From an uncultured Rhodocyclaceae bacterium (GTDB lineage Bacteria > Pseudomonadota > Gammaproteobacteria > Burkholderiales > Rhodocyclaceae): 5,111 nt of DNA. A program made the position numbers and the translations under genes. The notes beneath the pieces were generated by a model. That model was given only the letters and a program-made list of their open reading frames with translations, did no database searches and was not told where the DNA came from. The stretch spans positions 1 to 5,111 of the forward strand of contig CAIYZZ010000073.1 of NCBI GenBank assembly GCA_903930805.1. The letters run 5' to 3'. This document shows, one piece after another, positions 1 to 5,111 of this stretch (its first letter is position 1; the number at the start of each line of letters is the position of its first letter).

Positions 1-106
1 GAGCTTGATGACCTATATCGCGAAAGCCACTGGCCAACCCATTCACCATTCGCTGATCAAAGGGGGCAGGATAGTTTGGCGTAATAAGAAATTTGTAAGT
101 CTTCAT
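1..106 (-). CDS. Probable glycosyltransferase, N-terminal fragment (runs off left edge)
   Basis: Only the first 35 codons are inside the window. The protein begins MKTYKFLITPNYP and continues with a QRMVNGLA segment and a GFRDIGHQA segment. A short beta strand (KFLIT), then a P-rich turn, then an amphipathic helix ending in GH-A is the usual N-terminal layout of GT-B glycosyltransferases (GT4-like), where this first Rossmann strand-helix forms part of the acceptor-binding half. The ATG at 106-104 was chosen because the hydrophobic strand follows directly; an in-frame GTG at 124-122 is a weaker alternative. No good Shine-Dalgarno is visible before the ATG. The gene lies 45 bases after the stop of the upstream GT2 gene on the same strand and is in the same frame, so the two are probably co-transcribed. 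The glycosyltransferase assignment is an inference from a short fragment. That this is a real gene start is more secure than its function. Confidence 0.6.
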   Translation of the reverse strand, partial: MKTYKFLITPNYPAPFDQRMVNGLASGFRDIGHQA

Positions 107-151
107 TTGCGCTGAAAGAGCCACGACAGTCAGGTCATTCGAACTGCGAGG

Positions 152-1285
152 TCAAGCACGGGAGACTCGGGGGTAGAGCGTTTCGATCTTATAGGTGCCT
201 GGAAGCTTTGCCAACTCGTCGCAGATCTCCTCCTGATAGCGTTGCGATGACACAAGGATAACCTCTGCACCTACCTTTGTTAAGTCTGTTGCAGGTATCA
301 CAGGGTATCCATGGAGAAATGATCCGTGCAGAGTGGTATCCCTATCCGCGATGGCAACGATTAATGCCTTGCTCAAATTGGTCCATTTTAAAAGTTGAGC
401 AGTGTGCATAGACGCCCCGTAAATCACGACCCGGGCCCCTTGCGTATTCCATTTATCAACAAGGCTCGCCACCACGGGGCGTAGGTGCTCTGGGCTCCGC
501 AGCTTGGTGCTATGCGGAGTGGCAAAGGCGCGTCGGACGCTTTGCACTAGGGCTACAAGCTCCGGGTCGTGGGCGATGTCTGACTCAAAACGAGCCAGAG
601 GGGTGTCGAAGGTAGCAAAGCGACGATCACCCATAACACCCGTGTTTGACACTGCGTGCACGCGAGCGCTAACCATAATCCTGGAGCAGTAGGCGACATC
701 ACCTTGAAGGCAGAGGCTCAGGTAGGTGTAAACATCTTGCCCCATCCCAATTTCTTCCAGATAACCACCGATACGACGGAAAGCAGGCGCGGCCATAACC
801 GTCGCGGAGGGCCAACATTGACTATGCAGGATGCGGTAAAGTGCTTGGCGTCCGGTTAGAAGCGCGTCATGCGCTTGTGGAACAATTTCCATGAGCAATC
901 GCCTCTCTTGGTCGACCAGGCGGAAGGCTGAGTAAAAGAAAGCAAGCGAAGGTGTCTTTGCAAACGCCTCTACGGCACGCGATAGAAATCGCGTATCTGT
1001 GCAGACGTCGTCGCTCTGGAAGACCCAGAGCAAATCCCCCTGTGCATCTCGGGTGCATTCCGTGGCGTTCCTGGCGCATCCTAGGTTCGAGGAGTTTCGC
1101 CTGTAATGAACGCGAGGGTCACGCCGGGACCACTGCCGGACTATCGCCTCGGTGTCATCCGTTGATGCGTCATCCACAATGAGAACCTCTATCTCACGAT
1201 ACTCTTGCGCGAGAATGCTCTCAATTGCTTCCCCGATAAGTCGACCATAGTTGAAGGTCGGAATGCAAACGCTTACCAAGCTCAC
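152..1285 (-). CDS. Family 2 glycosyltransferase with C-terminal Rossmann-like domain
   Basis: This is a predicted cytoplasmic glycosyltransferase of 377 residues that moves a sugar from a nucleotide-sugar donor to a glycan acceptor; donor and acceptor are unknown. Residues 1-15 (VSLVSVCIPTFNYGR) are the opening GT-A strand and turn. EVLIVDDAS at 33-41 carries the nucleotide-binding aspartates. FQSDDV (89-94) is the DXD-type metal-binding motif, and D184 in GQDVYTYLSL is the likely catalytic-base position. Residues from about 284 form a second domain: ARVVIYGAS (284-292) is a Rossmann beta-turn, HGYPVIPATDL follows, and VILVSSQRYQEEI (342-354) ends it. This resembles the nucleotide- or CoA-binding-like tails found on some sugar-modifying enzymes. 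I chose the GTG at 1285-1283 because AGAGGTGA lies 7 bases upstream and GT2 proteins usually begin right at this strand. An ATG at 1336 would add 17 residues (MGLRWLWAVWASRGDRA) that are not GT2-like. There are no membrane segments. The gene probably heads an operon with the next leftward gene. Confidence 0.9.
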   Translation of the reverse strand: MSLVSVCIPTFNYGRLIGEAIESILAQEYREIEVLIVDDASTDDTEAIVRQWSRRDPRVHYRRNSSNLGCARNATECTRDAQGDLLWVFQSDDVCTDTRFLSRAVEAFAKTPSLAFFYSAFRLVDQERRLLMEIVPQAHDALLTGRQALYRILHSQCWPSATVMAAPAFRRIGGYLEEIGMGQDVYTYLSLCLQGDVAYCSRIMVSARVHAVSNTGVMGDRRFATFDTPLARFESDIAHDPELVALVQSVRRAFATPHSTKLRSPEHLRPVVASLVDKWNTQGARVVIYGASMHTAQLLKWTNLSKALIVAIADRDTTLHGSFLHGYPVIPATDLTKVGAEVILVSSQRYQEEICDELAKLPGTYKIETLYPRVSRA

Positions 1286-1292
1286 AGCTCTG

Positions 1293-1300
1293 TCACCTCT
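1293..1300 (-). promoter_or_regulatory. Shine-Dalgarno that fixes a GTG start for the GT2 gene
   Basis: Read on the minus strand the bases are AGAGGTGA, a strong match to the 16S anti-Shine-Dalgarno complement. They sit 7 bases before the GTG at 1285-1283. The site lies inside the 17-codon extension that an ATG start at 1336 would require, so it argues for the shorter protein. Confidence 0.75.
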
Positions 1301-1346
1301 AGAAGCCCACACTGCCCAAAGCCATCGTAATCCCACAGTACGGATT

Positions 1347-1361
1347 TCGCGATTATCGCGA
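1347..1361. repeat. Perfect 15-base palindrome, possible operator
   Basis: The bases TCGCGAT-T-ATCGCGA form two perfect 7-base inverted arms around one central base. The palindrome lies 62 bases upstream of the leftward GT2 start and just downstream of the candidate leftward -10 at 1376-1371, so a bound protein would overlap the expected transcription start. A spacer of one base makes an RNA hairpin impossible at full length, which favours a dimeric DNA-binding site over a terminator. No regulator is encoded in the window, and the operator role is inference only. Confidence 0.4.
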
Positions 1362-1426
1362 CCCAGAGGGATTCTATTTATGCAACTCCAATACCTGCCC
1401 TAACAAACCGAGCCACATCTACATGA

Positions 1427-1461
1427 CTGACGATGGCATTTGCGATCCCCGCCATGGTCAG
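1427..1461. repeat. Imperfect inverted repeat / stem-loop in the divergent spacer
   Basis: CTGACGATGGC (1427-1437) pairs with GCCATGGTCAG (1451-1461), giving 10 of 11 complementary positions with one G-G mismatch (1432 with 1456) and a 13-base loop. No T-run follows on either side, so this is not an ordinary intrinsic terminator. It could fold in the 5' leader of the rightward transcript or act as a DNA site. It immediately follows the last in-frame stop (TGA at 1424-1426) of the rightward frame. Confidence 0.45.
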
Positions 1462-1480
1462 CGGCGGTCCACTGTACACT

Positions 1481-1485
1481 GAGGG
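1481..1485 (+). promoter_or_regulatory. Shine-Dalgarno-like GAGGG ahead of an ATG in the wrong frame for the big gene
   Basis: GAGGG lies 8 bases before the ATG at 1494, an ideal spacing. It is the best ribosome-binding site on the plus strand in this spacer. It lies 16 bases before the in-frame ATG at 1502, which is too far for efficient initiation there. No comparable site precedes the in-frame ATGs at 1589 or 1604. Confidence 0.45.
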
Positions 1486-1493
1486 CATTCACC

Positions 1494-1550
1494 ATGAAAA
1501 TATGGGTAACCATTCCAAGTGGCCTCGGTCCGTGCGCTCAACCTTATTAA
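1494..1550 (+). other. 18-codon reading frame with good ribosome-binding site (leader peptide or frameshifted start)
   Basis: The frame reads MKIWVTIPSGLGPCAQPY and stops at TAA 1548-1550, 38 bases before the ATG at 1589. The first residues resemble a beta strand opening a glycosyltransferase (KIWVTIPSGLG), and a good Shine-Dalgarno precedes the ATG. It could be a short leader peptide coupled to translation of the big gene, the original N-terminus separated from the big gene by an indel, a fossil of another gene, or chance. After the stop the same frame gives nothing recognisable. Confidence 0.25.
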
Positions 1551-1588
1551 AACTCGCCACAATCTCTAAAGCATCTACGCCCATCCCT

Positions 1589-4500
1589 ATGACTATCGAT
1601 ATCATGAATCTAAGCTTTTTCGAGAGCCGGCGCAGCCCCTACTACGTCTATGCACCTGACTATCGTCAATCATCTGCCGGCATTCGATCACTCCATTACC
1701 TATGCCATGCTTTGAACGAGATTGGCTACGAAGCCTACATCACCCCTGCACAAATTACCCATTTTCCGCTCAGAACGCCTCTGCTAACAGCGGACATCAT
1801 CGAGCGTCACTATTTGAATGGCGCGACACCGATCGCCGTATATCCGGAAGTTGTGTTTGGGAACCCGCTTGGGGTACCCAACGTCGCCCGATGGTTATTG
1901 AACATGCCGGGGCATTTAGGGGGGGACGACAATTACAGTGCCAACGAGTCCATTTTCTTTTTTGACATTTCATTTATCCCTCCTCATATACGCAGCCAGG
2001 AGCAAGGAGACTTCCTACGAATTCCTGCCGTCGATAGAGCAATTTTCAAGAGCAGATTAAACTCAACTTGCAAGTCTCGCAATGGCTATTGCTATTACGC
2101 AAACAAATATTTGGCTTTCGGTGGCACTATCGATGAACATCTCAGAAAGACGGCCACCAGCCTGTGCCACGACATACCTCGGTCGCCCGAACAAATCGCA
2201 GAAATACTTCAGCAAAGCGAGGCTCTGTACTGCTACGAGCAATCCGCCATAATCCTCGAAGCCATAGCTTGTGGCTGTCCAGTGTTGATCGTCCCTACTC
2301 CGTACTGGAAAGAACATGGTAATGGCGGAGATGGATATGGCTTTGGCATTCGCCCTGCGGATGTTCCGAATGCCATCGCAGAGGCATCTCATGACCTGCA
2401 ATCAGAGTCAATCGATACATGGTTCGAAGCTCAGGAAGCCAAAGCCTGGAGCCTTCTCATTAATTTCATCGAGAAAACTCAGAGTCAAGCACGCGCGCAT
2501 GCCGCCCAGCTGTCCGTACAAGGATGCACAGAAAAAGACCTCTGGTGCCAACCGAAGGCACAGCGCCGCTTTTTTCTTGAACCCTTCCGAAATTTTGTTC
2601 GTCGCACCTTCAAGCCTTCGCTTCCGGACTCGAACACTCCATCGCTCTCGCTTGCCGCCAACAGAACTGGCTCATCTTTAAACCCACTAAGCGCCAATGT
2701 GCTTGCACTTTTCGAACAACGCATCTCGGCATGGACTTCACATCCTGTCTTTCATTTGATCATCATCGAAGACGGCATGCCCGATGCCGCCCTAACGCAA
2801 ACGCTGCAATCACTCCTCCAGCAACACTACAACAAGGTCATCGCCACCGTAATCGCCGCCCGCCCGGCACCCTTTGATCTAGGCAAAGGCAGTCTCGAAT
2901 GGTGGGAAACACAAGGCAATCAATGGCAGCTTGCGAACGAGGCTATTGCACAATCCCCTGCTGAATGGTGTGCCGTGATTCGAGCGGGCGATTCCATATC
3001 ACCAGCAGCCTTTCTCATCATTGGTGAATTTCTCAATCAGCATCCGGATTGCCGGATGCTTTATTGTGATGAAGACATTGCGGATGATAGTGGTGGTACG
3101 AGTTCTCAGCGCTTGAAGCCGGGATTCGATCTGGAGCAACTGAGAGCCAATGCCTACATGGGTGGCCTGCTCCTCGCCAAACTCGACTTGTGGAAATTCG
3201 TCGGCGGCTGGCGACCGTTGCCGCGCGGACTCGATGAGCTTGATGCCGCCCTACGATTAGCAGAGGCTTGCAGCAAAGAGGAAATCGGCCATGTACCCGG
3301 CATTCTCTTCCAACGGGATGCGTCAGATCCCGCATTGCAGCCGGATACACCCGAACATCAACTACTTCGCACCCAGGTTGTCCAGGAACACCTAAATCGC
3401 CAAGGCATCCCTGCTGTTGCCGAAGACGGTCTGTTGCCGAACCATGTGCATGTGCGCTATGCGCTTGAGAAAACTCCCCTTATTTCCATCATCATTCCAA
3501 CCCGGAACCGGGCTGCGGCGCTTGAGGCCTGCCTTAACTCGCTGGTTGATCCTACCGAATATCCGGCTTTCGAAATTATCGTTGTCGATAACGGCAGCGA
3601 CGACGACACGGCCCGTGCCTATCTGGATGGACTGGTTCAAATGAATAGCGAGCAGATTCGCGTTTTGTCATTCAGCGAGCCTTTCAATTTGGCGGCACTC
3701 TACAATTTCGCGGCCCGACAGGCCAAGGGTGAATTGCTGCTGCTGATGCATGACGATGTCTCTGCCATGCACCGTGACTGGTTGTTGAATATGGCTGCGT
3801 TTTGTAGCCAGCCAGAGGTTGGTGCCGTGGGGGCACGACTTCTGTTGCCGGATGGGACTTTGCAGCAGGGCTGGCTGATGCCGGTCAAGGCCGGCATCAC
3901 AGACCAGCCATTCCACAAGTGGCCGCTGGATGCCCCCGATTCGCAAAACCATTTGAATGTCGACCAGGAAGTGCCTGCCGTTGGCTGTGCCTGCATGCTC
4001 GTGAAGAAAGCGGCCTTCGATGCGGTTGGCGGCATTGATGCAGAGCGCTTTCCTGAGTACTTCGCCGACATCGACCTGTGCCTGAGCCTGCGCAAGGCGG
4101 GCTACAAGATTCTCTGGACGCCTTTCGCCACGCTGGCGCACGAGAGCGATAACAGCACCTGGGGCGACAAGGCGGCAAACAATTTCCTGTTCGAGAAATG
4201 GGGAAAGACGCTGGTCCAGGATCCGCTGGTGAATCCCTACTGGTCAATCGGTAGCGAGATTATCAAACCAGAAGGCGACCCAATTTTCGTGCCGGATGTC
4301 ATTTCATGGCACCCGCTTCCCTGTGTCTATGCCTTGCCAGTGGATAAGGATGGGGCCGGCCAATATCGGATTATTCAGCCGGTCGGCTCGGCGCATGAAG
4401 CCGGCTTGACGCGTTCGCGCTTAGGTACGGGGTATCCGTTCCCGGCGATGATTGCCAAGATCGAAACCGATGTCGTCTTTTGCCAGAAACAACTGGAGGA

Positions 4501-5111
4501 CAGGCAGTTCGAGATTCTTGCGCGCTATCGCAAACTGCTCGGCTGCAAGATCATCATGGATTTCGATGATCACTTGACCAAGGTGCCAGACAAGAACATC
4601 CACAAGAAGTCACTGCACAAGGACATGAAGGCGCGCTTGCGCAGAATGGGGACAATCGTTAATCGCATCACGGTTTCCACCGAACCGCTCATCGCGGAAT
4701 TCAAGCAGTACCACGACGATGTGCGCATGATTCCGAATGCGCTGATGCGATCACAATGGGAACATCTGAAATCGCAACGCAGAACCTCGGCCAAACCCCG
4801 CGTTGGTTGGGCCGGCGGTGTCAGCCATCAGGGCGACCTGGAGGTCGTGCGCGCCGTGATTCGAGAACTGGCAGGCGAAGTGGATTGGGTATTTCTGGGC
4901 ATGTGGTTGAAAGAATCGATACCTCACGTCAAGGAACATCACGATGGTGTCAAATTCGATCTCTATCCGGCCAAGCTCGCATCGCTCAATCTAGATTTGG
5001 CGATTGCTCCGCTGGAGATGCACCATTTCAACGAGTGCAAGAGCCATCTGAAATTTCTCGAATACGGAATACTGGGCATCCCCGTCATCGCCACCGATAT
5101 CATTCCCTACC
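1589..5111 (+). CDS. Giant multidomain glycosyltransferase (GT-B-like + degenerate GT2 + GT2 + GT4), C-terminus off right edge
   Basis: The frame gives at least 1,174 residues with no stop. Residue numbers count from ATG 1589. Module 1 (about 18-270) begins YYVYAPDYR with SAGIR at 29-33. It ends in a GT-B donor-site-like stretch with E217 and EAIACGCPVLIVP (224-236), typical of GT4-like enzymes. A low-complexity linker follows (about 345-370). Module 2 (about 388-615) is GT2-like with YCDEDI (492-497) and LKPGFD, but its usual DXD is replaced by IRAGD (464-468). Module 3 (630-860) is canonical GT2: PLISIIIPTRNR (630-641), VVDNGS (665-670), MHDDV (720-724), FADIDLC (825-831) and H851. Module 4 (from 912) is GT4-like: DFDDH (991-995), VGWAGGVSH (1072-1080), then NECKSHLKFLEYG (1148-1160) holding the conserved K and E; the domain's end is outside the window. 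There are no membrane segments. It is probably a cytoplasmic enzyme that adds several sugars to an O-antigen-like glycan. The start is uncertain: ATG 1604 is equally possible, and 1433, 1454, 1502 and GTG 1532 are in frame; none has a good ribosome-binding site. Confidence 0.88.
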   Translation, partial: MTIDIMNLSFFESRRSPYYVYAPDYRQSSAGIRSLHYLCHALNEIGYEAYITPAQITHFPLRTPLLTADIIERHYLNGATPIAVYPEVVFGNPLGVPNVARWLLNMPGHLGGDDNYSANESIFFFDISFIPPHIRSQEQGDFLRIPAVDRAIFKSRLNSTCKSRNGYCYYANKYLAFGGTIDEHLRKTATSLCHDIPRSPEQIAEILQQSEALYCYEQSAIILEAIACGCPVLIVPTPYWKEHGNGGDGYGFGIRPADVPNAIAEASHDLQSESIDTWFEAQEAKAWSLLINFIEKTQSQARAHAAQLSVQGCTEKDLWCQPKAQRRFFLEPFRNFVRRTFKPSLPDSNTPSLSLAANRTGSSLNPLSANVLALFEQRISAWTSHPVFHLIIIEDGMPDAALTQTLQSLLQQHYNKVIATVIAARPAPFDLGKGSLEWWETQGNQWQLANEAIAQSPAEWCAVIRAGDSISPAAFLIIGEFLNQHPDCRMLYCDEDIADDSGGTSSQRLKPGFDLEQLRANAYMGGLLLAKLDLWKFVGGWRPLPRGLDELDAALRLAEACSKEEIGHVPGILFQRDASDPALQPDTPEHQLLRTQVVQEHLNRQGIPAVAEDGLLPNHVHVRYALEKTPLISIIIPTRNRAAALEACLNSLVDPTEYPAFEIIVVDNGSDDDTARAYLDGLVQMNSEQIRVLSFSEPFNLAALYNFAARQAKGELLLLMHDDVSAMHRDWLLNMAAFCSQPEVGAVGARLLLPDGTLQQGWLMPVKAGITDQPFHKWPLDAPDSQNHLNVDQEVPAVGCACMLVKKAAFDAVGGIDAERFPEYFADIDLCLSLRKAGYKILWTPFATLAHESDNSTWGDKAANNFLFEKWGKTLVQDPLVNPYWSIGSEIIKPEGDPIFVPDVISWHPLPCVYALPVDKDGAGQYRIIQPVGSAHEAGLTRSRLGTGYPFPAMIAKIETDVVFCQKQLEDRQFEILARYRKLLGCKIIMDFDDHLTKVPDKNIHKKSLHKDMKARLRRMGTIVNRITVSTEPLIAEFKQYHDDVRMIPNALMRSQWEHLKSQRRTSAKPRVGWAGGVSHQGDLEVVRAVIRELAGEVDWVFLGMWLKESIPHVKEHHDGVKFDLYPAKLASLNLDLAIAPLEMHHFNECKSHLKFLEYGILGIPVIATDIIPY

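Larger units (their letters stand above)
1286..1588. promoter_or_regulatory. Divergent intergenic region between the GT2 gene and the giant glycosyltransferase gene
   Basis: About 300 bases separate the two divergent gene starts, so promoters for both directions should lie here. On the minus strand TAGAAT (1376-1371) matches the sigma-70 -10 consensus at 5 of 6 positions, but no convincing -35 sits at the right distance. I see no convincing promoter pair on the plus strand. The region also contains a perfect palindrome, an imperfect 11-bp hairpin, a good Shine-Dalgarno at 1481-1485 and an 18-codon reading frame, each listed separately. The plus-strand frame of the big gene is open throughout 1427-1588, so part of this region could be coding if a start at 1433, 1454, 1502 or 1532 is used. 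Confidence 0.5.

Noticed and set aside
504..1182. Plus-strand and alternate minus-strand reading frames across the leftward GT2 gene
   Set aside because: They are shadows of a well-supported GT2 gene and contain no recognisable motifs.
1286..1336. ATG at 1336 as the start of the leftward GT2 gene
   Set aside because: The extra 17 residues are not GT2-like, and they overlap a strong Shine-Dalgarno that serves the GTG at 1285.
1463..1473. GGCGGT followed by CCACT, reminiscent of the RfaH ops/JUMPstart element often found ahead of O-antigen genes
   Set aside because: The AG after GGCGGT, a core part of the ops element, is replaced by CC, and no longer JUMPstart sequence surrounds it. Six matching bases in a row are too few.
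2063..2724. Reading frames on both strands within the first third of the giant gene
   Set aside because: The giant frame runs through without a stop and carries recognisable motifs, whereas these frames show none.
3668..4247. Long minus-strand reading frames opposite the canonical GT2 module
   Set aside because: They are antisense shadows of the giant gene. They have no domain-like pattern and overlap each other in several frames.

Overview
The window is part of a surface-glycan biosynthesis locus (O-antigen, capsule or a similar polysaccharide), probably from a Gram-negative proteobacterium of moderate GC content. That assignment rests on the protein families: every gene I can support looks like a glycosyltransferase. 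There are no rRNA, tRNA, CRISPR or transposase signatures, and nothing in the window identifies the genus.

Layout: two genes point left and one very large gene points right, separated by a divergent intergenic region of about 300 bases. On the minus strand, a family-2 (GT2) glycosyltransferase with a C-terminal Rossmann-like domain (152-1285) is followed after 45 bases by the first 35 codons of another probable glycosyltransferase (1-106), which runs off the left edge. On the plus strand, a single frame stays open from 1427 to the right edge. I place its start near 1589, giving at least 1,174 residues without a stop. It encodes a multi-module protein: an N-terminal GT-B-like domain, a degenerate GT2-like domain, a canonical GT2 domain, and a C-terminal GT4-like (GT-B) domain cut by the window edge.

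The divergent spacer (1286-1588) holds a clear Shine-Dalgarno for the leftward GT2 gene, a perfect 15-base palindrome, an 11-bp imperfect hairpin, and a well-formed Shine-Dalgarno plus ATG. That ATG opens an 18-codon reading frame in the wrong phase for the big gene, so the true start of the big gene is uncertain.

Together the genes look like cytoplasmic enzymes that transfer activated sugars one after another onto a growing lipid-linked or surface glycan. The sugar donors and acceptors cannot be read from the sequence. I see no wholly new system. The points most worth a second look are the domain stacking and degenerate GT2 module of the giant enzyme, the GT2-Rossmann fusion, and the structured divergent spacer.
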